From Gautieria morchelliformis (Eukaryota; Basidiomycota; Agaricomycetes; Gomphales; Gomphaceae), in the NCBI GenBank assembly GCA_015179125.1, contig WHVA01000380.1, positions 49,974 to 113,973 on the forward strand: a stretch of DNA of 64,000 bases. Reading direction: 5' to 3'. Of this stretch, positions 1-10,741 are shown piece by piece. The notes beneath the pieces were generated by a model. The model saw only the letters and a program-made list of their open reading frames with translations, searched no databases and was not told where the DNA came from. A program made the position numbers and the translations under genes. Position 1 is the first letter of the stretch, and every line of letters begins with the position of its first letter.

Positions 1-245
1 CCATGTCCTGCCGGAAGGTCGCTTCAGCGACCGGATCGGCGACCGGTGAGGGGCCAAGTGTAACAGCTAGTTCCTGGTCTAGCTGTGCGCGAGCGGCGGT
101 CAATGCTTCTTCGGCCGTGAGTGCCGCCTTGTGGCGGTCCCGAAGGGCCACCAGCCGCAGTCTCTCCTGCCCTATTTGGGCAGGTGCACTAAATGTCATC
201 CCAGATAGTTTGCGCTGAATGAACTGCTCGATCCGGGGTGCGCTG

Positions 246-741
246 TGTTGGGTGCATTTATGCCCCTGCACCAAAATCAAGCATAATATATCCAATTTGT
301 TGTGTGGTTTCTCAATTTCTTCTCATATTGTTCTTGTATCATGCATCCATTTCTCTGGTTATTTTCGAAATTTTCCACTCACACCCTATCTCTCCATTTC
401 ATCTTGTTATTCTTACTTTCACAAGCGGCTGCACCCAGCGGAGTCTGAAACGACTTCGACGCGCGAGCTCTTGGGCGCTAAAGGGCCGGGTAGTAGTACA
501 TGCGCAGTGAAACAGATTTCCCCCTCTCTCAGTGACAACTAAATTCACTGAGAGAGGCAAGTAAATTAGTCTAGTGTTCTTTCGATTTATTGACCTAGAA
601 ATCCTCTGTAGTGAATTAATTTCTAGGTAGTGTATAATATATTTATAGTGACAACTAAATTCACTGAGAGTGAATTAATTTCTAGTCTATTCTTTTGAGC
701 AACAAGTCCATACCTACTGCCTATAATTCCTGTCCTCTACA
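246..741 (+). repeat. Solo copia LTR, subfamily 1b
   Basis: The 496-bp unit starts TGTTGGGTGCAT and ends CCTCTACA. Flanks CGCTG (241-245) and CACTG (742-746) look like a 5-bp target duplication with one mismatch. It carries the family hairpin CCTCTCTCAGTGA / TCACTGAGAGAGG (inverted here) and a half copy about 100 bp away. It is closely related to the copies at 40894-41391 and 50586-51083. No internal region is attached, so it is a solo LTR left by LTR-LTR recombination. Confidence 0.85.
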
Positions 742-1242
742 CACTGTCTGCCATATCTGGCGAGCCAGCGGGCAACCTCATCCAGCGGGATGTCCCGGTG
801 CGACCGCCCTCGGATGGGGAACATCCCCGTGATCGATGCCCTTAGGGTATCGCCGACGGCATACCAGACCTCGTTGGCTGGAACGAGGTCCTTACATTGG
901 CCAGTGACGTGCAATAGTTCGTATATCCGCGTCCTGAGGGGAGAAGGAGGCTTGGGGTTCTTGGGCGCAAGCATCCTCAGCCACATCCATACATCCACGT
1001 CGTGGATGTTTAGGCTGCGATCTGGCTCGTCGCGGATGGCCGATGGAATGCCTTCAGGGTTGCGTAGCCAACCCTGGAGCACAACTTGAATGTCATCGGT
1101 GGTTCCTTCACTGATGAGGAAGTAGCTTGCTCTATGGCTACTGGCTCGGGCCTCCTCCCGGGCTCGTCTCATCGCGGTCACCATCCCGCATGTGTGAGAG
1201 CCTGTTGGCATCTCCCTGGCCTCCTTTAGGAGGTACTGAAAC

Positions 1243-1729
1243 TGTTGGGTGCATATATGCTCCTGCACCAAAATCAAGCATAATATATTCGATTTACTGT
1301 ATGGTGTTTCAATCTCTTCTCAGATTGTTCTTGTACCATGCATTCACTTCTCTGTTTATTTTCAAAATTTTCTAGTCACTCCCTACCTCTCCATTTCATT
1401 TTGTTATTCCTATTTTCACAAGCGGCTGCACCCAGCGGAGTTTGAAATGACTTGACGCGCGAGCCCTTGGGCGCTAAAGGGCCGGGTGCAGGTATATGCG
1501 TTCTGAGACAGGATTGTACTCCTCTCTCAGTGACAATAAATTCACTGAGAGAGGCGAGTAGTATTCTTTGTATTTTCATAACATGTTGACTGAAAATCAT
1601 GTAGTACATTTGATTCTAGGTATTGTATCAATATAACAGTGACAATAAATTCACTGAGAGAGTACATTTGATTATAGCTTTCTAAGAACTCTACCGAACC
1701 TTCCCTGCCATAGCCCCGAGTTGCTAACA
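1243..1729 (+). repeat. Solo copia LTR, subfamily 1a, TSD GAAAC
   Basis: The 487-bp unit starts TGTTGGGTGCATATATGC and ends TTGCTAACA. A perfect GAAAC duplication lies at 1238-1242 and 1730-1734. It is nearly identical to the LTRs of the full-length copia element at 24686-29926, in the opposite orientation. It interrupts the unknown minus-strand gene. Confidence 0.92.
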
Positions 1730-2907
1730 GAAACCTCTCTCTGTGGTTTCGCAGAGGTTGAACCATTCGGCTTGCAGCGGCATCCTTTTCCTGAGGGGCC
1801 GCGGCAAGCGGCCCGTCACGGCGAACGGAGGGTCCCCGAGGGGCATGAGCTCCCCTTCCCCTGGGAGAGGGTTGGGAACTGTCCCTGCCGGTGGGGGCAC
1901 TGACACCGATGGCGCAGGCCTCAGGACCATTCGTTGGGCCCTTTCTTGCTCGGCCGCGAGGTACTCGTTCTGAGCCGTGGCCAGCGCCAGTCCCAGCGCC
2001 GGGTCGTTTGTCCTACAACCCGGTGACTGTGCTAGGTACTCATTGGTGACACGCTTGCGCAGGTCACCAATGGGGTCGTATGTCACGATGGCACGTCTTT
2101 TCTTTGAGACGTGCCGTGGGTGGTCCGGATCGTAGTGCTCGAGATCCGGATTGTCCGAGTAGAAGCCCTTGGGGATGTCGACTGACGACCCTGGTGGCTC
2201 GCTGGGGCCTGCGAATGACGGGCTGGGTGGGCTGGTGATCCGCACCTTGAGGCCTGGCGCGGGTTGACCCGGGTTGGGGTTAGGGGTGGCAATTCGATCC
2301 GCCAACCCAGTTTTAGCACACGATGGCAATGGGGCCGTCACCTGAGACGATGAGCCAGCCACTGGTCGTGGGGCGGGTTCTGCTCACTTTGTTTTCACGA
2401 GCTTGCGCTGCAGGTCCTGGACCAGTTTGCCCAGGTCCCATGTTTTGCCACGCTCGGCCTTGAGCGCGTTGTCGAGGGCCCTGATATCATCCTTCAGGGC
2501 ACCAATCTCATCCCTCAGGTCGGCATTGTCAACTGCACCTTCCTGACTGAGTGGCGTTCGACTTTGTCAACCCACGTCGGCCACACTGTGTATATGGCGG
2601 TGCCGACATCCTTTTCTTCCAGCTGGATGCGGTTGGCGTCAGTGGCGGTTTTTAGGTGTGCTGCGAACCACACACAGTTGTCGCACCCGTCGGGATGGAC
2701 AATGGCCAGGCCATTCCTCCATCCCAATATTGTCCAGTGCTCCTCCGTTGTGGTTGGAGCACTGAGGATTGCTGTGGCCCCTTGCTTGGGGGCCGCGGGC
2801 GGCGTTGCGGACGTTGAGTGATCGACGTCCATTCCGTCTTTGCCTGTCATCACCTTTGAGAGAAGATGATGGGGGTGATGGTGGTTGCTTCTCAAGAAGC
2901 GATGCAC

Positions 2908-3242
2908 CTCGGAAAGATCCGGGGCGAAAATTTAAGCAACGCTGTTGGCAGGGCCCAGCGTCTCACGTGATCTGCACGTGACCTATGCGACCTGGTGTCT
3001 TTTAGGCAGGTCGCGCGGTTTATTCACGCTGTCACGACCGGTTTATTTCTCCTACCACGCTACCTCTATGTTCCCCCTCGTCACTCCCTAGCATCTTCGC
3101 CAGAGTTCGCCGCACCTACCGACCACTTCCCCTCTACGTCCACTCTACCCGCTGTTCGCCCCATTCTCCGAACCACTATTCGCTGCTCGCAAATTTCGTC
3201 AGCAGGCACACCATCGAATATGATTGATACCATTCACCCGGC
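2908..3242. other. Upstream region of the unknown gene
   Basis: This stretch has no supported coding frame. It lies 5' of the minus-strand unknown gene and would hold its promoter. I see no clear TATA box close to the first Met. Confidence 0.3.
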
Positions 3243-4061
3243 ATGATGGTTCATCATTAACCCCATCATCTTCTTAATCCAACCCCATTGGGTGTTCGTA
3301 TGGCCAAGGTGTGATTGCAGGACGTCTCTTCCATAGGCCGTGCGGGATCAACCCAGTAAACGAAGAGCCCATGCAGGGTAGCGTGTATGCGGCTCCCAAG
3401 ACATGGTTTTGTCCATAAATCCCTTCGCTCCCTTTATTCTCCATCATTTCATGTTCGCATTCTCCCCCACTCTATTGTATGTTTATTCCTACCTAGTATC
3501 ATGACCGCGCACCCCTATCCAACCCTGACTCACAACGGCCGCTTTCCTATTCGCTGATACCTTACGAGCATTCGATATAAGTAGTTTACATTCACATGTA
3601 TATTCCCCAGTTCAATTATCATACGTCGTTCATCATGTGCAGCTTTGACCTCGCCATGGTCATCATCTTAAGCCCTCTCTTGGAGATTCCCATCTTCGAC
3701 TAGCAAAGGACTTAGGCATCACTGGTGAGTTCTCATACTTAATCTTTGTTACCTTAGCCTTCGAACCATTTTCTGGGCTGTTGGCGAAGGGCTCCGAAGG
3801 AGCACCTTCGCCAGCGAAGGGATTGTCGAGACTTAGACAGCCCTTCCGTGAGACCTTGCACGTTACCTCGTCAAGAGTCACGGGCTATTTCGTTCGTTAC
3901 GACTGTAGATAGGGTGAGCCCCGTTTAGGCAAACCCTCTTACCTTGTGAACATCCATTGGTTCACCTATTCACCGAACGGCATACTTATTCGCACAAGTT
4001 ATTCGGGCATTCGCTGTGTTCACTAATACACGATATTAACGCCTGAAAATCAATCTTGACA
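3243..4061 (-). repeat. Putative 3' LTR of a decayed gypsy element
   Basis: Read on the minus strand, TGTCAAGATTG begins directly after the chromodomain end (YLELQGV) at 4064. A candidate end in CA is at 3243, giving about 819 bp. Only one edge is well placed and no target duplication can be checked. The stretch holds no convincing coding frame. The 3663-3881 minus ORF shows no known domain. Confidence 0.35.
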
Positions 4062-4063
4062 CA

Positions 4064-5152
4064 CGCCTTGGAGCTCTAGGTAGTGATCTAGAGCTTCCAG
4101 GTCCTTGCACGCTGACATGGGCTCCCATGTCACGTCGCCCAGGGTCCATCGGACCTGAAGTTCCTGTCAGGGGACACCCTGTTTTCCATTTCCAGTTCCG
4201 ACTCCATTTCCGACTCCGCTTCCGGTTCCGATTCCATCTCCACCTCTGCTTTCGGAAATGATTCCGCTTCTGGGAGAACTTCCACCAGTTCTGTTCGCTT
4301 TTCCAGTTCCACTCCAATTTCTGACTTCCGCTCTCGGAACAGTGTCGGAGATCAGGCGACTCGCATAATAGGTGGCATCAAGGGTCGATCAAGGGTCAGG
4401 GAGGTCAGGGGGATGCAGGGTTGATGGCGAGTGCCAAGTGCTGTCCCTGGCTGCACAGCGTAGTATAATACGGGCTCGCTGACATTGGGGGTCCTTAGAC
4501 TTTTCTCTTTGGATTTCCCCTTGTCAGGTGAGAATCCCCTCTCTTGTATACTCTGTTGTTCATTTATACATACTTTGGATTTCCCCTTGTCAGTTGTGTG
4601 GTAGTGTGATCTCCACAACCAGCCAGGGTTGCCCTTACAGTTCCAGGTCCTTGGAATGTATCCATCTATGGGATAAAATTTCGTCGACGAGCCATTCCTC
4701 TTCGTCGTTCATGCCAAAGTCGTAGAACAACTTCACTTCTCGACAGGGGAATAAGTCGTCATTGTTGGCCTCGTACCATCATACGAGGCTGGTGTGGAAG
4801 ATGGGCATGACACACCTGTTCTTCAATTCATCTGGTAGCTCAAGGGTTACCGTCGAGGCCTCGTTGTGGGCCTCGATCACGCAATACGGTCCAATGTATC
4901 GCGGCACCAGTTTCCTGGTCCTTCCTTTGGACAGTGTCAGGTTCTGAGTGGATAGGTATATGCGGTCAGCGACCGCGTACGTGTCACTATCCCGGCGTTT
5001 CTTATTTGCGTGAAATGCCTGCGACACTCGGTGCTCTAGTATGGCGTCGTGCGCCAACATCAGGTTCCAGCGAGCCTGTTGTGCGAACCGGGACACTCCC
5101 TTGAATGGGGTGCCCATTGTCATGGGCATGTCTATCCTCGGCATGTACCCGT
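4064..5152 (-). pseudogene. Gypsy integrase C-terminus and chromodomain fragment
   Basis: The minus-strand frame at 5144-4779 reads as the C-terminal part of a Ty3/gypsy integrase: the region downstream of the catalytic core, with the pattern YVVADRIYLSTQNL-like, then KLVPRYIGPYCVI, then a LPDELKNRCVMPIFHTSLVR-type motif. It continues to 4645 as a chromodomain (EEWLVDEILSHRWI..KDLEL) and resumes after a solo LTR at 4164-4064 (QVRWTLGDVTWEP..LEALDHYLELQGV). RT and the integrase catalytic core are absent; the upstream side is cut by the LTR fragment at 5153. Chromodomains at this position are typical of chromovirus-type gypsy elements and are thought to steer integration to marked chromatin. 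Confidence 0.75.
4165..4639 (-). repeat. Solo LTR inside a chromodomain, TSD GTTCC
   Basis: A 475-bp TG...CA unit is flanked by GTTCC at 4160-4164 and 4640-4644. Read on the minus strand it starts TGTAAGGGCAACCCTGG, similar to the start of the gypsy LTR at 55871 (TGTAAGGACCCGG), and it has a TATAAA motif near 4556. It contains a degenerate TTCCGA/TTCCAT hexamer tract (about 4180-4320). The Glu/Ser-rich ORFs across it are by-products of that repeat. Confidence 0.8.
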
Positions 5153-5419
5153 TGTAGAGGACAGGAATTATAGGCAGTAGGTTTGGACTTGATACTCAAA
5201 AGAAGACTAGAAATCAATTCACTCTCTCAGTGAATTTGGTTGTCACTGTAAATATATTATACACTACCTAGAAATCAATTCACTACAGGATTTCTAGGTT
5301 AACAAATCGAAGAAGAATAAGACTAATTTACTTGCCTCTCTCAGTGAATTTGGTTGTCACTGAGAGAGGGGGGAAATGTGTCTCATGCGCATGTACTACT
5401 TGCCGGCGCTTTAGCGCCC
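5153..5419 (-). repeat. Partial copia LTR, subfamily 1b
   Basis: It starts TGTAGAGGACAGGAATTATAGG, as in the solo LTRs at 40894 and 50586, and carries both hairpin units (5221-5250 region and 5334-5368). It stops at the MITE at 5423. The remaining half of the LTR is not recognisable beyond the MITE, so the LTR is truncated. Confidence 0.85.
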
Positions 5420-5422
5420 GTA

Positions 5423-5821
5423 CACTGGAGGCATATAAAAATTTTCTGGTCTGAAAAACTGTTCAAAAAACTGTAAAGATATTCCAAATTTTTTCAGTGT
5501 TTTTATTGTAAAAAAAAATTACCAAAATTTTGGTTTTTTTTTAGAATTTGTTGAGCAAGAAAATTGTAAAAAGATTTAATGTTTTTGCAGGGTTTTTTAT
5601 GTCTTTTTATAAGTTTCTTGGTGAAAACACAAAGAAACCCATAAAAAAACCCTGAAAAAAACTTTGAATTTTTTTACAATTTTCTTGCTCAACAAATTCT
5701 AATAAAAACACAAAATTTTATTATAGTTTTTTTTATATAAAAAACAGTAAAAATATTTGGAAAATCTTTACAGTTTTTTCAACAGTTTTTCAGACAAGAA
5801 AACTTTTATATGCTTGCAGTG
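5423..5821. mobile_element. 399-bp fold-back MITE, CACTG ends, TSD GTA
   Basis: The left end CACTGGAGGCATATAAAA mirrors the right end TTTTATATGCTTGCAGTG. The first ~58 bases match the inverted last ~58 with few mismatches, and the pairing continues inward (GAATTTGTTGAGCAAGAAAA at ~5545 against TTTTCTTGCTCAACAAATTC at ~5680) almost to a short central loop. GTA flanks both sides (5420-5422, 5822-5824). CACTG termini with a 3-bp duplication fit the CACTA/EnSpm (CMC) superfamily. It is A/T-rich and has no ORF, so it is non-autonomous. Confidence 0.85.
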
Positions 5822-5824
5822 GTA

Positions 5825-6747
5825 GAACGTAGCGCGTTGGTGAACAGCCGCAGCGCAAAAAGGAAACTTGTCCACAACCACCCACAAAGGGTCGGTTGGA
5901 CAGAACATGAAAAGAAGTAGAAATACAGCTTTGAAAAATCATAGAATGAATGTCAGCATGGATTCAAGTCAAAATCAAAAGAAATACGAATGGTGGAATC
6001 TATTTGGCTTTTTTCATACATTTCCCATATTACGAGCAAGCCAGTACCTGACCGTCCTTATTTCGGCGTTGACGTTGGTTCATGAGGCACACCAGGCTTC
6101 TATGCACACTCATACGGCGAACTTGGGCAAGCAAACTAGATTGCGATGCCAGCGCTCTTAGCGCGACCGAGAACCGGGCCGTACTCAAGCCGGCACAAGC
6201 ATAAATACAAGTACAACAAAAGAAGTGGGAAGTGGTAGGGTGGGTGCAAAAAATCGAGAGCTCGAAGCCTTAACGGCTATCAGCGCGATGTAAGTGAGAA
6301 GGACGCGAAGAAAAGGGGAGAGTAAGAAGGGATGTATATATACTATCAGAGACAATAGAACTCCGTGGACAGTGGACTATGCGAGCTAGGACCCACGTGA
6401 CTCGTTGTCATAGACCTGAACAAGGTGTCCCTTGTCCATTGCAGGTCAGTTTCTGCACAATCCGGATGACAAGCTGTCCGTTGAGCTAGCGTTTGTTCCG
6501 TCACAGATCTACTGGAGTCTCTAAAAGACTGTCTCATGCAGCGGACACTACAATGTCAGCTTTTGTTTGGTTTCTAAAGGATTTATATTTTCTAAGCACA
6601 AGACTCGCGCAGCCGAGAGTGGGACGAATCCAAAGAAAAACAGCGATGAAAGATGGTTAACACTTCCGATTTTACTGAGCCGCAACAGACCATTGAAAGA
6701 ATGGTTAAGGCAAAAGCAGTAAAAAAGAAAAGCGAATAAGAATCCCC
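5825..6747. other. Non-coding stretch downstream of U2
   Basis: I see no coding frame I can support. The 97-residue plus-strand ORF at 5868-6161 has no recognisable motif. The 6721-6745 end, read on the minus strand, is a T-rich tract just past the U2 3' stem and may help form the RNA 3' end. Confidence 0.4.
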
Positions 6748-6980
6748 TGACGACACAAGCCGGTACTGCAATAGCAAGGTCATCATGTCCCTCAACGTGC
6801 AAGCAGAGGTCGAGGGACGAGGGCGGCAAAAATTGGCTAACCAATGATGACCGCGGTGCGGTCATTTTAGTGGTTAAACTAAAAAGAACAGATACTACAC
6901 TTGATCTAAGCCTGTACGACGGTTAGCTCTGACTTCTTCGCTTAACTTGTTACGGGTACTCACCAAAAGGCCAGAGTGGT
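6748..6980 (-). ncRNA. U2 spliceosomal snRNA gene with an internal intron
   Basis: On the minus strand, exon 1 (6980-6964, ACCACTCTGGCCTTTTG) and exon 2 (from 6911, GCTTAGATCAAGTG...) join to the conserved U2 5' sequence GGCCTTTTGGCTWAGATCAAG. The branch-point-recognition sequence GTGTAGTATC is at 6900-6891. Stem IIa is TTTTAGT/ACTAAAA (6884-6878, 6871-6865), stem IIb ATGACCGC/GCGGTCAT (6866-6848), the Sm site ATTTTTG (6833-6827), stem III GTCCCTC/GAGGGAC (6818-6812, 6793-6787), and stem-loop IV has the conserved loop TATTGCAGTACC (6773-6762). The spliced RNA would be about 181 nt, normal for U2. U2 pairs with the intron branch site and with U6 in the spliceosome. Exact 5' and 3' ends are inferred. 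All core elements are intact, so the gene is probably functional. Confidence 0.95.
6912..6963 (-). other. 52-nt mRNA-type intron within U2 snRNA
   Basis: The donor is GTGAGT (6963-6958), a branch-like GCTAAC lies at 6927-6922, and the acceptor ACAG ends at 6912, 11 nt after the likely branch A. Removing it restores an uninterrupted, conserved U2 5' region. Length and motifs match protein-gene introns elsewhere in this window (50-67 nt). It falls after U2 position ~17, between the 5' end that forms U2/U6 helix II and the segment that forms helix I. Confidence 0.9.
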
Positions 6981-7009
6981 AAGGAAAATTTGAACGGGGT
7001 CGAGGGCCC

Positions 7010-7015
7010 TATATA
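7010..7015 (-). promoter_or_regulatory. TATA box of the U2 gene
   Basis: TATATA on the minus strand lies about 35 bp upstream of the inferred U2 5' end at 6980, the expected spacing. Confidence 0.6.
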
Positions 7016-8329
7016 CTACAATTAGGCGCCAAGGGACGTGCGCACAGGCCACCAATTGAATTCCCTATATGGTAGCCTGTGCCTTTTTCCGCTATTCAAA
7101 GCAGCAGGTTGCCGAACATGCCGTAACAAAAACAGGGTTTCGGCTGGTATCATCGAAGTATGCTACCCAGGCACTAGGTTCGGCGCAAGCCTTGAAGCTC
7201 CGACTTCATCTCCAGAGGAGTGCTGCGTCGGCCACAACACCTCTCGCGTCAAGGTTTCTTTAGATTATCGTAACAGAGATGTATTCTGACAACTTGTCCT
7301 GTGTGAGTAGCTAAGAATCATTTTAATTATGTCGTGATGTATGTGCCTTCTGGGACGAGTGACAAATGGCTTGTGAGGCACGTAGTTGAAGCAGTCACTC
7401 AAAAATAATTTTAAAAAAATTATCACAATGACCTGTAGTATGTTTTAAAGTGATCTCATAAATTACTTTGCTGCTCGGTGACCGGTGGGCGCAGCACCGG
7501 GCACTTTTCCAGACGACGGTGTCGACAGTTCGTTACGTCACGTGACTTTAAGCACGCTCGCGTTTTAAATGGACATCAACGTATGCTGGGGAGATATCCT
7601 GCTGTTATCATGCAAAGATGTTCTAGAGGACAGGCTTGGGATCATATTCTCTCTCATCAGTCATCTGGGAGTCTCCTATTATTGTTTCTCTTCTCTCCTT
7701 CTTGCCCGAAGGTTTGAAACCGCGCCTGTCAATGACTCAATTTATTCGTACCACTACTATCATAGCGATCGAGCTGTCCCATTTGCTGCTAAAATTATTT
7801 AGGATATCTGGCCTACATTCCCAACTATAGATGTCCTTAAAAATCAGCGAACGGCCGTCTGTAACGCGTTGACAAGTGAGCTAGCACAATTGTGCCCACC
7901 CCCACTATTCCCAATGGGATATAAGACAGTTACTTGGTGATTAAGCATTTCTAACTAGCTAGGGAGCTCAAGAGACATATGGTCTAGTAGATTGTTATAA
8001 TCAGTGAAAGAGTGTGTGGCTGGTGGTAGAGACGGCGGGAGACGGCCCCCTAGCGCGGCATCTTGGTACAAGCCCCTTCTCCGGAAGGTGCTCGCGGAGC
8101 GTGAACTTTGAGTCGGAGATGGGGCTTGTGCCGAACCTACCCAGGCACATTCACTCCAACTCTCAGACGTGACCATGCAACGACAACGAACTCATGGCCC
8201 AACCAGATACAATGCTCCATAGCGATACCAATCATTGAATATCTGTATACGGTATGCCACATAGATCAACCCTGGAGAAACTACCCATCGTTCTACCAGT
8301 GTCATCCCCTAAATCTGAGGCCCGCGCGT
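7016..8329. other. No supported gene; one inverted repeat
   Basis: Short ORFs here (for example 7038-7289, 7569-7802) show no family features. An inverted repeat ACAAGCCCCTTCTCCG (about 8070-8085) against CGGAGATGGGGCTTGT (about 8115-8130) could form a hairpin with a ~29-nt loop. Its role is unknown. Confidence 0.35.
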
Positions 8330-9890
8330 CACGTAGTTCGGCGGGCTCTTCCCAACGAAATTCTTATACACATTTTCAATGAGCTGGACATATGACATAT
8401 GACATTGCTTGCTAGTAATGACTGTCCTACGTCCAAGCTACCTGGAGCTTTCTTATAAGTACTTGACATTTTGCAGACTTGTCGCGTTCTTCATGAAACG
8501 ATCCGAGATGCGTTGATCTTGCAGTATCGCATGGAGCTTGCTGTTGCAGGTGTGTTGAAGATGCATGAATGGATTCTCGGCGTTCAATTCCTGAACGACT
8601 TGCTCAACTCAAAACTATCGAACAAGGCTGGGCCGACCTTCAAGCTTCACTTCCGCCAGAAACACACCCTCCACTGTCCTCAGGGTCACCTATGGGAGCT
8701 TTATGGTGGTGTCCTGGCTCGCGGCATTGAAACATCGATGACGACGCGTGGACTGGCATTCATACGGCTGCCCTCGGCGGCACATGGATCTCCTGTGCAC
8801 ACCTGGGAACATGTGAATATGGGTTAACCATACGGGATTTCGCAATGGACCCTGCACAGTGACCTCGTAGTCCTGACCGCCCAAAGTAAGACTCTCGCAG
8901 TGTGCGTATTATTGATCTCTTAGCTGTGTTTGTTGCCCTATTTCTTATGTAGGCCTGCTGGACGGTTGCGCAGGTATCCGGTCCATTTGCGTGCCATGAG
9001 TAGTGGTGGAAACCATCCTAATGCCTCTGATCCCATTCTATCTTGTATCCCCGTCACCACTCCCTCAATGCTCACCATCCAGGTTATAGGCGACTTCCTC
9101 GCCTTCCTTTTTCGCTCTTTCCTAGGCGATTCCAGTGGCGAGCCTTTTATTTGGAATTGGAAGACTGGCAGACATCTCAAGCCTTCCGTTTTTCGCTGAC
9201 AGTGCTTACTATGTTATAGTCCTTAGAATCCACAGACAACGCCAGTACGAGTTTTCATTTCTCTCACCGAGACATTTTGTAGAGAGGTGCACCCTGGAGC
9301 AGCAACCTCGACTTGATGTGTACGACTTTCTCGTCGTTAGTCTTGAAGGATTGTCAAAACAGCTAATCGTCAGAAGATATCAACTGCCACATGGAGCTCA
9401 AGACGCAGAATTGTTATCTCAGGATCCTGACCCGATCCGATCCGACTCCAGAAACCTCCTCACTTCTCTCGACCACACTTGGCAGTTCTTTTCGCTCTGC
9501 GCCATCTTCCCGTCTATTAGCCTGTCAGCGTGGATTTTCGTATCTGGGAGGTGCCCCGTCAAAGTTATGTGCTCCTCGTACATCACTTCTCACTTCTCGA
9601 AGAAGTGGAGCCCACCTCGATGCTGAACGACATGTTTACGACATGTTTGTCCCCTGGGAAAACTGAGGCCCATAAAAGACCAGAATGATGCATACATTGT
9701 TTAAGATGTATAGGGGAATGTGCTACAGCGCATGTCCAAGTGGGACCCGGTCCAACGCAAAGTCGCAGAGTGATAGGAATGGATATCGCGCGGCCAGTCC
9801 CATTGAGACCCCCCAACTGCTTGTGGGTCCTCAAACTTCGAACGGCTGATGGGATAGGTTCTGTGAAAGGCTGACTGCAAATCAAGCAGA
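8330..9890 (+). pseudogene. F-box protein pseudogene
   Basis: The first exon ends with an F-box start, LPNEILIHIFNELD (8345-8391). A small repeat ATATGACATATGAC at 8389-8403 breaks the frame there. An intron follows (GTAATG at 8415 to CAG at 8476, 62 nt), then an exon with TCRVLHETIRDALILQYRMEL at 8477-8540. Later segments are IRDFAMDPAQ (8829-8858) and DLVVLTAQ, a 67-nt intron (8886-8952), HLRAMSSGGNHPNASDP, WNWKTGRHLKPS, and FADSAYYVIVLRIHRQ in a shifted frame (9196-9245). It decays into VPWEN followed by a stop at 9650-9666. F-box proteins link substrates to SCF ubiquitin ligases and form large families in Agaricomycetes. At least four frameshifts or stops make this a pseudogene. Homology past the F-box is from memory of this family's style, not a search. 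Confidence 0.7.
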
Positions 9891-10741
9891 AGCGTCATAC
9901 ATGACGAGTTTCTACCGTGAGCTAGTCTTGATCAGCTTAGTATCCCCGTGCTGGATGAAGAGACAAAGGTAATGGAAGAAATTGTCGGTAGATGTCTCTC
10001 TGCTACAATGTTTCCAAGCAAATTGGAATGCTTGGACAGACGCCAGGTGTACGTGTGTCGGCATTTAGCAGGGATTCACAGAGGGGTCAGTTGGGGAACG
10101 ACTGCGCTGTTGTGCTTCCTTCGGTAATTGTGCGATATTTACCATCGTACTCAAGTCTCTATTGCGCAAATTCGGCGTGTATTCAGGCACGGAAGTCAAG
10201 TGTGCCTTTCGGGTCGAGTCGTCAATGAGAACCGTAGTATAAGTAGACATCCGGAAGAAAGTCGAGTACGCACACTAATTAAGGTCGCACAGGAATTGAC
10301 CATGCTTCCGCAACGCGGGGATTACAGTAAGACGGATAGGAAGTGTCCCTTCAGGACAAATATAAGCAGTTTTATATGGGAATAAAGGTATGCTGTACGG
10401 AGCAAGACGGAGTAAGCAGCGGTAAGGTACCATGGATAGCCGAATTGGCAGAGATGCTGCCATAGCCTCTGTATACGAGCGTTCCTCTGCGGCAAACCGA
10501 TTTCGAGCACGCAAAATATGGGTGTGGGTGGAAAAATCGTTCAGAGGGGAACGCGCATGGGTCACACATGACCGGCCCATGTGACGGCCAGCCGCGGCCA
10601 ATGCCGGCTTAAGTGCGGTATCTTCTGACTTCAATCGTTCATCATACGATCCAGCGAGGCAGTTTGCATCAGGCTCTCCAAATTCAATGAATTGGTCAGT
10701 AATGGGATGCATGCCTTCTACGAGCACCTGATCTGACCTTA
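9891..10741. other. No supported gene
   Basis: A 150-codon minus ORF (10275-10727) shows no motif and overlaps the likely promoter of the next plus-strand gene. I do not call it. Nothing else is evident. Confidence 0.3.

Larger units (their letters stand above)
189..2907 (-). pseudogene. Unknown fungal protein gene, split by two solo LTRs
   Basis: I do not recognise this family. Pieces of one minus-strand reading direction lie at 2907-2515 (start at 2907 or the next Met at about 2850), 2530-2390 (charged coiled-coil stretch ending LVKTK and a stop), 2362-1735 (Pro/Ser-rich, then an Ala/Glu/Arg-rich helical stretch), 1242-742 and 245-189. The TSD-flanked LTRs at 1243-1729 and 246-741 interrupt it. 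Removing the second LTR and one copy of its duplication restores an open frame that ends in TAG at 191-189. Joining across the first LTR needs a one-base shift, so there is either an intron or a frameshift there. Motifs seen are Trp-rich segments (WTILGW near 2720, WMWLRML near 990) and an N-terminal His/Pro stretch; there is no catalytic signature. It could be a host gene of a repetitive family or an unrecognised element ORF. Confidence 0.45.

Noticed and set aside
714-1277. Minus ORF as a complete gene
   Set aside because: Its N-terminus reads into the LTR starting at 1243 and its C-terminus into the LTR ending at 741; only the middle belongs to the unknown gene.
4130-4312. Glu/Ser-rich ORF (EMESEPEAESEMES words)
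   Set aside because: It is produced by a degenerate TTCCGA-type hexamer repeat within a TSD-flanked solo LTR.
4352-4618. 88-codon minus ORF with repeated DKGKSK
   Set aside because: It lies wholly in the solo LTR at 4165-4639, so it is not a chromodomain tail.
6548-6865. 105-codon minus ORF across U2
   Set aside because: It overlaps the U2 exon and downstream T-rich sequence; the RNA gene explains the conservation and the ORF has no protein features.
10275-10727. 150-codon minus ORF
   Set aside because: It has no motif, no neighbour support and overlaps the probable promoter of the plus-strand gene at 10742.
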